From an uncultured Bacteroidaceae bacterium (GTDB lineage Bacteria > Bacteroidota > Bacteroidia > Bacteroidales > Bacteroidaceae), in the NCBI GenBank assembly GCA_904501775.1, contig CAJGCJ010000005.1, forward strand, positions 1-31,496: DNA of 31,496 nt, read 5' to 3'. The position numbers and the translations under genes are program-made. Shown here in pieces: positions 1-9,853 of the stretch. The notes beneath the pieces are model-generated. The model was not told the DNA's origin and made no database searches. It saw nothing but the letters and a program-made list of their open reading frames with translations. The stretch's first letter is position 1. Every line of letters begins with the position of its first letter.

Positions 1-1144
1 GGGGAGTGTAGTTGAAGCTATCCACAATGTACAGTTTTCCGTTAGACATCTCTACCGAGTCAATAACACCACTCATCAACTGTTCCTTGTCGAACATGTA
101 ACGTACTATTGAAGCCTCTTTCGATTCAAAACCGTTGTTGCTGTATCTGAAGTTGGCAAGCATCTTCTCTTTTGCAATGTCGGCTGGCAGATGACGCTGT
201 TCCTTATCACTGAATACAAGGTAGTTGCACAACATCTTACGCGCCCAAGCATATTGCAGCGAGTCGAACTTATATCTATCATCCTCGTGTCCTACATGGA
301 ACTTGAAGTAATTCGATGTATAAGGCACCATCTCGTCCCACACCCTGTTTGTAAAGGCAAACATTGTATAGAGCGAGTCCTCCTTTGATATGTCTCCAAA
401 GCCCGAGTTCTCACGGGCAAAGCCGTAAGGCTCTCCGAGCCAGAAGTTAGAGGTAGTATATACCTTTTCGATATATGTTATCTCACCGTTGACAGTGGGA
501 CCCTGTATGCTGGCATACTCGTTGAATCTACGTATGTTGTACGAGTAGAGATACTGTGCCAATGAATCGATACGCGCATCGGTGGGCAGATACTCCCACA
601 AACTCATTGAGTAATTTATAACGCCGCCAATCTTGTGCAATATGCCGTTGCGCACTCTTTGGTTAGAAGCATCATTATCCATAATAAGCGGTATTCCGTC
701 AAAGGTGTATTCTCCGTCGGCACCAATGAACAATGCTTTCTTCTCGTTAAGCAGCTCTACAACATTATCCTCCTTTACACCTGTTGCAGGATGCAGATAA
801 TCTGTTATGTGGCCAAGAATAAAGCGGTTGAGTACATTATTCCTTTCACCCTCATCTACGAGTCGGAGCAATGAATCCTTGTTGAACGTACCGTTAACGG
901 GTGCCCAAAGAGTATAAACACGCGATGCATTCAGCAACGAATCGACTATGCCACAGGCCTCGCTTACCGCAAGGAAATCGGAAAGCATAGGGTCGGCTTT
1001 AATGGCATCGAAGAGTGTGAGTTTCGAGTTCACTCCCTTATCTTTGTAGTGGTTATCCCACTCGTCATTACATCCTGTCACAAACAGCAGACTCGTGACA
1101 GCAGCAACAATCATTATATACTTATAGTTGAATAGCTTTTTCAT
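1..1144 (-). CDS. FAS1 (fasciclin) domain lipoprotein, C-terminus cut by window edge
   Basis: Reading down from the ATG at 1142-1144 gives 381 codons with no stop before the window edge, so the gene is partial. The N-terminus has a lipoprotein signal: basic start, hydrophobic stretch, then LFVTGC with the lipid-bearing Cys at about residue 25, followed by an acidic NDEWDNHYKD stretch typical of Bacteroidetes surface lipoproteins. Two FAS1-like units can be seen. The first spans about 41-177, with VYTLWAPVNGTF resembling the FAS1 'TLFAPTNxAF' block and NGILHKIGGVI the closing block. The second spans about 180-378, with YTMFAFTNRVWDEM and SNGKLYIVDSF. FAS1 domains are generally adhesion or ligand-binding modules; the ligand here is unknown. 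It lies 48 nt downstream of the SusD-like gene and is probably the fourth gene of the same operon. Family call is firm, function is not. Confidence 0.85.
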   Translation of the reverse strand, partial: MKKLFNYKYIMIVAAVTSLLFVTGCNDEWDNHYKDKGVNSKLTLFDAIKADPMLSDFLAVSEACGIVDSLLNASRVYTLWAPVNGTFNKDSLLRLVDEGERNNVLNRFILGHITDYLHPATGVKEDNVVELLNEKKALFIGADGEYTFDGIPLIMDNDASNQRVRNGILHKIGGVINYSMSLWEYLPTDARIDSLAQYLYSYNIRRFNEYASIQGPTVNGEITYIEKVYTTSNFWLGEPYGFARENSGFGDISKEDSLYTMFAFTNRVWDEMVPYTSNYFKFHVGHEDDRYKFDSLQYAWARKMLCNYLVFSDKEQRHLPADIAKEKMLANFRYSNNGFESKEASIVRYMFDKEQLMSGVIDSVEMSNGKLYIVDSFNYTP

Positions 1145-1192
1145 ATCTTTATAATTTTGCGCAACCATTTTTAATTCACGGTCTTCTGTTTC

Positions 1193-2974
1193 TTAATTCT
1201 GTTCTATTGATGACGATGTTTCGTATGCCGGATTCTGAACCAACAAGCTGTTCACGTTCATTTCACTCTCGGCTATGGGGAAGAAGATTGTGTGTATAGA
1301 CTGCATCTTCTTGCGGACTGCACTTGATGCGCCCTCAACCTTGTCGGCCACGAAAAGTATATTCGCAGTAGACTTGTCGCGCAAAGCTACGCGCACAAGG
1401 TCGTACCACCGCTTGCCCTCGAAAGCCAATTCCCTTACACGCTCGTCGAGTACCAATTTGGCAACATCGTCGCTTGAGGTGTAATCGGTTATTCTCAACG
1501 AGTCGGCCGCATATGTCAGAGATCGGTTGTTAACAGCCTTCACAATATGATATGCCTCGTCAAGGTCTTCCCTTGTAGATGTTGAGAGATGCGCCAGAGC
1601 CTCGGCCTTCATGAGCATAACATCGGTAAGACGATATATAACCCAGTTGGCATCGAAATTGTCTTTTGTGCGTGCATCTCCGGTAAATGCAGGAGATGTC
1701 TTGTATACATATTTAGCGATACCCACCTCATCAGAAGCCTCAGAAACACCGGAACTGTTATTGGAACCAAGTTCATCGATATTGGTATATGAGTATACAC
1801 GCAAATCGCTCTCTTTATAGATATTGTCTTTTGAATCCTTTACATAGTTCTTATTGACACACATTGTTCCCAGACCATCTTTACTATTGCCATAAAGGCC
1901 CGAAATGGCACTGTTCACGTTCTTTGTTTCATCAAATTTCAACTCAAAGAGAATCTCTCCGCGCTCTGCGATGAAAAAACTTCCGGTGATATCTTTTCCA
2001 CTACCGAAGAAATTGTCGTATACGGTTGAGTATTTGGGTTCCAGTTTACTGACTATGTTTTGTGCCAGATAATATGGATTATCTGTTCCGGGACCGGCCT
2101 CAACCTTAATTTTATTCTCGTCATAGAACTTTCTGATTCGTGACATATAAGAGTTCATCACCGAGTCGCTGCATGCTATTGCCATTCTGTAATAGTCGTC
2201 GGGATTACCCACCTGAACCGAGTCGGTTCCCTGATAGTATGTAGCAAAAGCTGCACGCCACAAATTGACATCAGTTTTCATTGCACGGACTGCATCGCGG
2301 GTTATACGCGAATAGTTGAAATCTGAGTTCACACTGTTGGGGAAGCCACCTGTACGCATAACCAGAGCATCGGCACGGTCGAGGTCATTCATTATACTGT
2401 CGAGAGCCACACATGGATGCACCTGAGGATATGTGCCCAAGTCGCTGTCATTAAGGCTTGCCTTGTAAGAGAGAGGAATATCACGGAATGTACGCACAAG
2501 GTAGAAGTGTGCCATTGCTCGCAAAGCATACATCTCACCCATTACAATGTCGCAGTCGCCCTGTGTAAAGTTGGGGTCACGCTCCACTACCAGAGGTGCG
2601 AACTCAAGTACAAGGTTGGCATAGTTTATGGCTCTGTAGAATACAGCCCAGTTACAGTAACTGTTATCATCGCGCAGGTTGCCCTCTACAATATATTTGT
2701 ATGTGATATTTGAACTGCTCTTTCTTACGCACATATTGTCGCCGCGAAGTTCACCCCACACAACCATACGCTCAACAGCATCCTTGCTGAGCAATTGCAG
2801 ATAGCCTGTAGCCATCATACCGTTGACATCATCGACTGTTTGCCAGAAATTCTCGTGTATAATATCGTTTGCAGGGTAAATTGTAAGGAAGTCGGTACAT
2901 GATACTAACAATGTCATTCCCGACAAGAGTGCTGCCGATATTGTATTTTTGAATATCTTTCTCATCTTTTTCAT
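1193..2974 (-). CDS. SusD/RagB-like outer-membrane nutrient-binding lipoprotein
   Basis: This encodes 593 residues, a usual SusD-family length. I chose the ATG at 2974; the frame stays open three codons further to a TTG, but the ATG gives a clean lipoprotein signal (MKKMRKIF start, TLLVSC lipobox, Cys at about residue 26). The mature protein begins TDFLTIYPANDI followed by ENFW, a typical SusD opening. The middle contains alpha-helical TPR-like sequence (MGEMYALRAMAHFYLVRTF), and the C-terminal part has RVRELAFEGKRWYDLVR, the conserved SusD_RagB block. SusD proteins are surface lids that capture ligand for the partner SusC channel. The gene begins 19 nt after the SusC stop, so the two are co-transcribed. 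No nearby enzyme indicates the substrate, and the ligand need not be a glycan. Confidence 0.93.
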   Translation of the reverse strand: MKKMRKIFKNTISAALLSGMTLLVSCTDFLTIYPANDIIHENFWQTVDDVNGMMATGYLQLLSKDAVERMVVWGELRGDNMCVRKSSSNITYKYIVEGNLRDDNSYCNWAVFYRAINYANLVLEFAPLVVERDPNFTQGDCDIVMGEMYALRAMAHFYLVRTFRDIPLSYKASLNDSDLGTYPQVHPCVALDSIMNDLDRADALVMRTGGFPNSVNSDFNYSRITRDAVRAMKTDVNLWRAAFATYYQGTDSVQVGNPDDYYRMAIACSDSVMNSYMSRIRKFYDENKIKVEAGPGTDNPYYLAQNIVSKLEPKYSTVYDNFFGSGKDITGSFFIAERGEILFELKFDETKNVNSAISGLYGNSKDGLGTMCVNKNYVKDSKDNIYKESDLRVYSYTNIDELGSNNSSGVSEASDEVGIAKYVYKTSPAFTGDARTKDNFDANWVIYRLTDVMLMKAEALAHLSTSTREDLDEAYHIVKAVNNRSLTYAADSLRITDYTSSDDVAKLVLDERVRELAFEGKRWYDLVRVALRDKSTANILFVADKVEGASSAVRKKMQSIHTIFFPIAESEMNVNSLLVQNPAYETSSSIEQN

Positions 2975-2993
2975 AATAACCAACTTTATATTG

Positions 2994-5900
2994 TTAGAAA
3001 CCTACCGATAAAGATAGTGTGTATGAGCGTGAGCGTGGAGTCTTTGCACTGTCGTACGCACGTCCCCATGCACCTGCCGAAACCTCGGGGTCAAGACCTG
3101 TATATTTTGACAGGAAGAAGAGGTTATCGGCCGAAGCATACATTGTAAGCGACTCAAGACCATAGTTCTTAAGCCATTTCTTATCGAAGCTATATGATAC
3201 CTGCAGATACGAGAGACGAAGATAAGATGCGTCCTCAACAAAGCGGTCACTGCCAAGATAGTTGTAACCCACACCTTTCAACGCACGGGGAATCTCTGTT
3301 ATGTCACCCTCTTTGCGCCAACGCCAGTTAACCGCGTTGCTCTGGTTGTTGTTGCCGAACATATTCTCGACATCCATACGGGCGCTGTTGATAACGTCGA
3401 CATCCCAACGATACGAGAAGTTGGTCTTTAAAGAGAATCGTTTGTAATTGAATGTAAAGCCGAAACCTCCCTGTGCCTTGGGGTTTGAATTACCAAGGTA
3501 AACGAGGTCGAGCTCATTGATATTACCATCGTGATTTATATCCTCGTACATAGCATCACCGCCATTGAACTTGTAGGTGTAGCTGTTGAGCTCTGAGTCG
3601 TAGTTGAATACCATCGGCTTGGGAGTACCGTCGGGTTGATAAACCACGTTTCCGTTAGCATCGCGCACAATGGGACACGAGCCGTCACGTCCATGAGCCT
3701 CTTCATCAAGAGCTTTTCTCCAGTTCTTATAGCTGTAGCGGTACACACCCTTGTAGCGGAAACCGTAGATTGACGCAAGAGGATTACCTATCTGGATACG
3801 GCCGAGATATGAACCGTTCTTGAAATCGTAATCGGGATTATTGTTCTTGAGGACACTGGCCTCCATTTCGGTTACTTCGTTGAAGTTCTGTCCTACGTTG
3901 AAATAGGCGCTAAAGGTAAGGTCCTTGGCTATCTTGAGTCTGTTGAGATTAAGATTGAACTCCCAACCCGAGTTTTCAACCGCACCGGTATTCTTGTATG
4001 CAAGTTTATCGTGTCCGGTAGAGGTGGGGATGCTGTAGTTCTGCATCAGCTGGTTCTTTGTTGTACTGAGATAGTAGTTGAACGAACCGTCAATCATATC
4101 ATTAAAGAATCCGAAGTCGGAACCGATATTGAACTCACGCTTGTCGGATGCCCTCAGACCACTCAGACGTATACCGCCCTGCTGGAATCCTGTAATGCCA
4201 AGATAGCTTCCAGCAGGAGTATATTTGGTGTACATGAGATACTCCTGTCCGGGAGTATTACCTGCCCAACCATAGCTGGGACGTATTGAGAACATTGACA
4301 ACACAGGCTTTGCCCATTGCATCCAAGGCTCGTCAGATACGTTCCAACGTCCCGAGATAGAGGGGAATACAGTCCATTTGCGGTCTTCACCAAACTGGGT
4401 GTGTCCCTCACCACGCACCGCAAGACCGAATATATACTTCGACTTATATGAGTAGTGCGACTGATATGTAAAGTTCAAACTGCGCGACTGTCCTTTACCT
4501 GTAGTGGCAGAAGAGAGATATGAACCGATTGTTGTACTGTTGAATCCGTTGGGCAGACCGTATGTAGCCTGATTCTGTGTAGTATTGTTACTTGTGTTCA
4601 TCTCGAACTGTCCCGACATTGTGAGATAGTGGTCGGAGTTGCCAAGATAGGGGGTAAACACCAATTGGTGGCGTGTTGTGAATTGCAGCGACTTGCTGTC
4701 GTATACTTGTGAGGTATTAATGTCTTCACCCGTCCAACTGTTGTTCGACAGTGATGCAGGAAGATACTTCTGGTCGGAGAGGGTTGCTGCATTCATATAG
4801 ACAAGACCACGGTACTTGAGCTGTGTCTCATCATCGTCAAGTCCGAGCAAGTTATACTCGAGTGTTATCTGTGGGCTCACACTGTAGCTCTCTTGGTCGT
4901 TCTGCGCAAGGTTACCCAATGCGACAGGGTTTCTGAAGACTTTCTGGTCGTCTTTAAAAGTATCGCTGGCGTTCGAGAGCATCTTATAGTAATCGGGGGT
5001 GTTGTTGCCATACTGGTCCTGATACCATATACTCATGTTGGGCATAATCTTTTGCGCAATGGCCAAAAGGTCGTCGTAGTTCTTTTGGTTATTGGTATAA
5101 GAGAATGCAAACTCGGCCTGTACCTTTATTCGGTCAGAGACAAAATAGTCGAGTGACAGACGCGATGAGTATGTCTCGAGGTACTGTTTTATGATAGTAC
5201 CTGTTTCATTTGTATATGCACCCGAGATACGGAACGTTGCCTTTTCTCCACCACCGTTAAGGTTTATGCTATACTCGTTGCGGTAACCGTGCTTTGTCAC
5301 GGCATCTACCCAATCGGTATTCTCGTTAAAGTTCTGATACTGCGAGAAATTGGTGTCGTAGTTAAGCTCGGGGATGTCAGTCTGGGTCTGTGTGGGGTTG
5401 AAGTGCGACTCTTTCAACAACATTGTATAGTCGTCACCGTTCAACAGATTAAGTCCTTTAGGTATCCACTTGTCCTTGAACTTTACCGAGAAGTTCACAC
5501 GTGTAGGACCTCTGCGTCCGCGCTTTGTCTTAATCTTGATGACACCATTGGCACCGCGAGAACCCCAGATGGCACAAGATGCAGCATCTTTCAACACCTC
5601 GAAAGACTCAATATCATCGGGGTTCACCGAAAGAAGTTCCGAAAACTGCTCGTTGTTGAGGTTGGTAAAGTCGAATGAGTTGCTCTCTTCCTGTGGCATC
5701 TCCCAGATGTTGTCGTTTACCACGATAAGCGGCTCGGCATTACCCGAGATATTCGCCGTACCACGCAAACGCATCTGTGTACCCGAGCCAAGGTCACCGC
5801 TTGAGAAGACAACGTCGAGACCGGCAATCTGTCCCTGCAAAGCCTCATCGACCGATGCGAACGAGAGTCCTTCCATCTCGCTCATCTCGAACTTTTGTGT

Positions 5901-6299
5901 TGCCGATGATACCTCGCGCTCAAGAATCTCGAGCGCACCGTTGCGGCTGCGGGGCTTGGCTGTTATGACAACCTCTTCAATGAGGTTATCCTCGGCAAGT
6001 TCAATATTGAACACAGTACGCGAGCCAATCTCAAGATTTGCGGTCTTATAACCGATATATGAGACTACAAGGCGGTTACTTGTGTTTTTCACAACCATAG
6101 AGAAGTTACCTTCCATGTCGGTGGTAACAGCCTCAATGATACGGTCGCTTTTATCGCGCTCGGTTACGTTCACCATAATAAGCGGACCTTCGGTTTTGCT
6201 GGATACATTACCCGAGATACGTGCACTCCTTTGCGCAAAAGCCGAAAGGGTTGCGAAACAACACAGTACAAGTATCAATAACTGTTTTACCTTTATCAT
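2994..6299 (-). CDS. SusC/RagA-like TonB-dependent outer-membrane transporter
   Basis: The product is 1101 residues. It has a cleavable signal peptide (probable cut after FA at 21-22, before QRSAR). A carboxypeptidase-regulatory-like beta-sandwich follows at about 27-103, with YIGYKTANLEIG near its end. A TonB-box-like EEVVITA lies at about 108-114. The plug domain at about 135-260 carries VLKDAASCAIWGSRGANGV, the SusC signature near residues 235-253. The rest is a 22-strand-type barrel ending in an aromatic C-terminus (SLSVGF). The usual GYGTQ motif after the TonB box is replaced by KPRSRNG. The family imports bulky ligands using TonB energy together with SusD. It starts 17 nt after the upstream FAS1 gene and ends 19 nt before susD, so it is central to the operon. 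Confidence 0.95.
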   Translation of the reverse strand: MIKVKQLLILVLCCFATLSAFAQRSARISGNVSSKTEGPLIMVNVTERDKSDRIIEAVTTDMEGNFSMVVKNTSNRLVVSYIGYKTANLEIGSRTVFNIELAEDNLIEEVVITAKPRSRNGALEILEREVSSATQKFEMSEMEGLSFASVDEALQGQIAGLDVVFSSGDLGSGTQMRLRGTANISGNAEPLIVVNDNIWEMPQEESNSFDFTNLNNEQFSELLSVNPDDIESFEVLKDAASCAIWGSRGANGVIKIKTKRGRRGPTRVNFSVKFKDKWIPKGLNLLNGDDYTMLLKESHFNPTQTQTDIPELNYDTNFSQYQNFNENTDWVDAVTKHGYRNEYSINLNGGGEKATFRISGAYTNETGTIIKQYLETYSSRLSLDYFVSDRIKVQAEFAFSYTNNQKNYDDLLAIAQKIMPNMSIWYQDQYGNNTPDYYKMLSNASDTFKDDQKVFRNPVALGNLAQNDQESYSVSPQITLEYNLLGLDDDETQLKYRGLVYMNAATLSDQKYLPASLSNNSWTGEDINTSQVYDSKSLQFTTRHQLVFTPYLGNSDHYLTMSGQFEMNTSNNTTQNQATYGLPNGFNSTTIGSYLSSATTGKGQSRSLNFTYQSHYSYKSKYIFGLAVRGEGHTQFGEDRKWTVFPSISGRWNVSDEPWMQWAKPVLSMFSIRPSYGWAGNTPGQEYLMYTKYTPAGSYLGITGFQQGGIRLSGLRASDKREFNIGSDFGFFNDMIDGSFNYYLSTTKNQLMQNYSIPTSTGHDKLAYKNTGAVENSGWEFNLNLNRLKIAKDLTFSAYFNVGQNFNEVTEMEASVLKNNNPDYDFKNGSYLGRIQIGNPLASIYGFRYKGVYRYSYKNWRKALDEEAHGRDGSCPIVRDANGNVVYQPDGTPKPMVFNYDSELNSYTYKFNGGDAMYEDINHDGNINELDLVYLGNSNPKAQGGFGFTFNYKRFSLKTNFSYRWDVDVINSARMDVENMFGNNNQSNAVNWRWRKEGDITEIPRALKGVGYNYLGSDRFVEDASYLRLSYLQVSYSFDKKWLKNYGLESLTMYASADNLFFLSKYTGLDPEVSAGAWGRAYDSAKTPRSRSYTLSLSVGF

Positions 6300-6316
6300 G
6301 ACTTTACTCTTTATTC

Positions 6317-9300
6317 TTAAATAATATTGCCATTGTTATCCACCTTTGCGGCAGGTGTTTCACTCTCGTTGCCGTTTTCATCAACATAGAGATAGGTATA
6401 TGTGACCGACTTTCCTTCATCCGAAGCAACCTTCTTGCGCCAATATCCGTCGTTGTCGATGAGCATCTTCTCGTTGCGCTTGCTGTAGACATACTCTTCC
6501 ATGTCCATCTTGTCGCTGCTCGAAGTCTTTTTCATCAGATAACCTATCTTCTTATAGCTGTACGAGCCATCTGAGTTCTCTTCGAGTATTGTTCCGCAAT
6601 TTGCAACAAGATACTTGCCGTTGTCGAGTGAGCCGGTGAGGCCTGTCACAGCCATAGAATCGACAAGTTCTCCGTCATTGGCAAAACGCTTGTAGTTGCC
6701 GTCATATCCAAACAATCCCTTGTTTTCGAGAATATTGTCTATCTGATGAAGGACTGCATAAGATGCTGTTTCGAGATAAATAGCAAATTTTGATGTATTA
6801 ATCATATTTCCGGCTGTACGACAGAAGAAGAGCATATCGCGTGCCATGGCGTTCCAACTTTGTCCCTCTTCGCCGGCGGTTGTCACAACTCGTGCAGTGT
6901 TGTTCATGTTATCGGTAATCTCGATTGTTGCATTGCTGCCCGAACCGACACCTGTAACGTCAACCTCGTAGAAACGATCCGACTCGTAATTGATTGCAGA
7001 GGTCTCATATGTACCCGAGTTAATCACATTGTCGACATACAACGAGTTATCCTGAAAGTGATAACGGGCAAAATTGTTCAACAGAGATATGTACGACAAT
7101 GCCTTTGCTCTCTTATCGGTGCCGTCGAGTGTGTCCACAAGCTCGGTATATACCTCTTCCCATGTAGGAAGACCCTTCTCATATGCCTTTTGCAAAGCAT
7201 CGTTTGTAGGCACATAAACGGTATAATGGTAGGTATTGAAGAAGGGAACAGCGAAATCGCGGGGAATATATCGTCCTGTCGATGAACTGTTCAAAGAGGT
7301 AAATATCGAATATTTGTTTATACTGTCAATCTTGCTGAGTTTGGTATCCTCTTTGCTGAAATCGGGGTATATGATTCCGAGCATAGACTCTATTGTAGCC
7401 ATCGGTGTAAGACCGTCCGATTCGTAGGCTGTACCAACGCACAGATTGAAGAAGTTCCTGAAGTCATCAACCTTTGAACTATCGGGGTGCATCTTATGAT
7501 ATACCGATTTTGTAGGAGGTGCAGGAATACCGCTCTCCATGTCATTCCCGCTTTCCGATACTGTACAGTATGTTATACCGTTTTCCTGATCATAGCGTTC
7601 AGAAACCTTTACAGCTGTTCCTTTTTCGAGGTTAAGACCACCGTAGAATTTCACATCAAGGTTATCAGTGTTGGTATTATTGACCTCGCATTTGATGGTA
7701 CCATAGCCTTTTGAGATATGATATTTGTTGGGACTGGTCTCTACATCACCTATTATAATCAGATACTCCATCAGGTCTTTCAGACGGTTCGACAAGAAGT
7801 TCTCGGGTGAAGCACTGTTTTCAGTGTCCCACTTGAACTTGGTAGCGGCTGTATACTCGTTATACTTTGTATTTACCGATTGGCCTTCTATCGCATAGTT
7901 CTCGAGTGTATCGCCAAGTTCGAATGTCTGAGGATTATAGAGATAACGCTTAGCCCATAGCTTGACAGCCGGTACTGTGTCATATTCCATTACGCCACTT
8001 TTGTTGTCGTAGTAGAATTTATATGCTGTAGGCGCACCTGTTTCAATAGATACAGGGTCGTAGTATACAAAATACTCGTCATCGGGAACCAACAGAGTGT
8101 ATGTAGCATCCATAGCCAACAGATAGGGACGATAACCCAGTTTATCTATCAGCTGTTTCATGATTGCCATGTTCTTCATGTAGAGAGGAGGAGCCGACAC
8201 AGCCTCAAACTCATCGGGACCGAACACATTGTTCAACACATATATGACACCGTTATTGGCAACGACACACTCTTCCACATCCTTTGATTTTATACCAAGT
8301 TCCTCGAAACTGTCATTCTGGACAAGGTGGAATTTACTTGGTACTGAACCCACGAATGAGGGACGCATAAGGTTATTTACGAACGATGCTATAATCTGAT
8401 TGGGAATATAATCGAGCGCATCAAGTATCGACAGAGGATTTGAGCTGTCTATCTTTGCAATTGCTTCGGGTGCTGCATACAGTTCTACAAGGAATTCACC
8501 GGGACCCTTGGGACCGAAGAATTTGAACATATGCTCATCGTTGGGTACATATATAGCAGCCATGTCAGAAAGGACATTTGTAGAGCCGTTTACTATATGA
8601 TTCCAACCCGGGTCAAATTTAAGCAGCTCGGCCTCGTTGTCTATTGTTGTCTGCACCGAGATATTATTGGCAACATCGTCCAAGGGGTAATTCTCGGAGT
8701 AGTTAAGATAGCGCAACACGAACACACTGTCATTTGTGTCGTTGATGCGGTTATACTCACTTGATAGTGATGAGTTATATACAGGCACGCTGAAACGGTC
8801 GACTAAGTAGCTGAAAATTTTAGTCTTGGGATGTTCGCGCAACTCCTGAGCCATGTTTGATGGGGGCAACAGCACACCGTCCATCTTATATACATAACCG
8901 TTCTTACATGTAATGGTAAGCGAGTCATCTGAATACTCATCGTATGTGATGCCGCTTGGCAATATCTGGTTCTGATATATGAAAGCCTCGTTTCCTGTAC
9001 GCGGAGTCGACGGAGTATTGAAAAGGATGTTCACATCTTCACTTGTAATATCCTTGCTCTTTACATATTCACGAAGGAAATGCACCATCATGGGGTCGGT
9101 TCCGTCAAGGGCCAACAGCAAACCGTCGCCACCCTTCTCGGCACGAAACTTGTTCCAATAACTGTTATTACGGGGAATGCCACAGCCGTTTGTCAGTCCG
9201 CTGGCGAAATAGGGTATAGAGTCGACACCCTGAAGCGAAGTAGTGCGTCGCAGACACGAAGACTCAATAGGAGGATTACCCGGAAGACTCGACATCATAT

Positions 9301-9703
9301 CAAGCAGATAGGCGTTGTCGAGCATAGAGCCGAAGAGCAGGATTCTCATTTGTGCTATCGACAAATCATCTACCGACTTTACTCCCCAGCGGTTATTCTC
9401 GAAGAATCTCATATATGCCGAGTCATCTGCCACAAACAGTGTCTTGCTACCTGTCTGTGCAAGTACATTAGCATAATCGAGAGAATCGATGATAGATGTT
9501 GTAACATTATATGTACTGCCGTCTGTGCCGGTTTTAAGAAAATCATATATACTCTCGCCAAGCCATGGTGGACGGGTGTTATCCTGTGGATAGTCGTCGA
9601 GGATATCCTCACACGATGTCAGCAGGCCGCCTGACAAAAACACAAAAGATAGTATTAACGCTGCAGAATTCAGCTTTCTTAAACGGCGTTTAAACATACA
9701 CAT
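6317..9703 (-). CDS. Large multi-FAS1 (fasciclin) surface lipoprotein
   Basis: The product is 1128 residues and the first gene of the SusC/SusD operon. A lipoprotein signal ends in GGLLTSC with the lipid-bearing Cys at residue 31, then EDILDDYPQD. At least three and probably four FAS1-related units can be recognised by their paired blocks: about 50-282 (TLFVADDSAYMRFF; NGYVYKMDGVLLP), about 293-497 (AAIYVPNDEHMFKFF; NNGVIYVLNNVF), about 505-720 (YTLLVPDDEYFVYY, weaker end), and about 760-992 (YTVYVPTNDALQKAY; AVLHQIDNIL). The last ~135 residues (994-1128) match nothing I know. FAS1 domains mediate adhesion or ligand binding; no catalytic motif is seen. ATG codons occur at residues 1 and 3, so the start could be 9697 instead. 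Position next to SusC suggests a surface partner of the transporter. Confidence 0.88.
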   Translation of the reverse strand: MCMFKRRLRKLNSAALILSFVFLSGGLLTSCEDILDDYPQDNTRPPWLGESIYDFLKTGTDGSTYNVTTSIIDSLDYANVLAQTGSKTLFVADDSAYMRFFENNRWGVKSVDDLSIAQMRILLFGSMLDNAYLLDMMSSLPGNPPIESSCLRRTTSLQGVDSIPYFASGLTNGCGIPRNNSYWNKFRAEKGGDGLLLALDGTDPMMVHFLREYVKSKDITSEDVNILFNTPSTPRTGNEAFIYQNQILPSGITYDEYSDDSLTITCKNGYVYKMDGVLLPPSNMAQELREHPKTKIFSYLVDRFSVPVYNSSLSSEYNRINDTNDSVFVLRYLNYSENYPLDDVANNISVQTTIDNEAELLKFDPGWNHIVNGSTNVLSDMAAIYVPNDEHMFKFFGPKGPGEFLVELYAAPEAIAKIDSSNPLSILDALDYIPNQIIASFVNNLMRPSFVGSVPSKFHLVQNDSFEELGIKSKDVEECVVANNGVIYVLNNVFGPDEFEAVSAPPLYMKNMAIMKQLIDKLGYRPYLLAMDATYTLLVPDDEYFVYYDPVSIETGAPTAYKFYYDNKSGVMEYDTVPAVKLWAKRYLYNPQTFELGDTLENYAIEGQSVNTKYNEYTAATKFKWDTENSASPENFLSNRLKDLMEYLIIIGDVETSPNKYHISKGYGTIKCEVNNTNTDNLDVKFYGGLNLEKGTAVKVSERYDQENGITYCTVSESGNDMESGIPAPPTKSVYHKMHPDSSKVDDFRNFFNLCVGTAYESDGLTPMATIESMLGIIYPDFSKEDTKLSKIDSINKYSIFTSLNSSSTGRYIPRDFAVPFFNTYHYTVYVPTNDALQKAYEKGLPTWEEVYTELVDTLDGTDKRAKALSYISLLNNFARYHFQDNSLYVDNVINSGTYETSAINYESDRFYEVDVTGVGSGSNATIEITDNMNNTARVVTTAGEEGQSWNAMARDMLFFCRTAGNMINTSKFAIYLETASYAVLHQIDNILENKGLFGYDGNYKRFANDGELVDSMAVTGLTGSLDNGKYLVANCGTILEENSDGSYSYKKIGYLMKKTSSSDKMDMEEYVYSKRNEKMLIDNDGYWRKKVASDEGKSVTYTYLYVDENGNESETPAAKVDNNGNII

Positions 9704-9783
9704 AAGTTTTATTGTTAATTCTTTTATTTACAATTTAATAAAATATCATGACACATGTATACAAAATACAACATCATATCACG

Positions 9784-9814
9784 CAAAAATAGTTTTTTAA
9801 ATTAAATGTTCAAA
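9784..9814 (-). promoter_or_regulatory. Bacteroidetes-type promoter for the FAS1-SusC-SusD operon
   Basis: Read on the minus strand, TTTG (9811-9814) is followed after 19 nt by TATTTTTG (9784-9791). This matches the Bacteroidetes housekeeping consensus (TTTG, 19-21 nt, TAnnTTTG) exactly. It would give an untranslated leader of roughly 70 nt before the ATG at 9703. The surrounding 9704-9850 stretch is very AT-rich and carries no gene. Confidence 0.7.
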
Positions 9815-9853
9815 TAAATTAGTATAAAATTAATTATTATTTGTAAAAACGGC

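Noticed and set aside
4598..4800. Possible fragmentation of the SusC gene
   Set aside because: The frame is continuous from signal peptide to the C-terminal aromatic residue, with no stop or shift.
5470..6051. 193-codon open frame on the plus strand inside the SusC gene
   Set aside because: It is antisense to the conserved plug and N-terminal domain of SusC and its translation has no family character; it reflects codon bias of the real gene.
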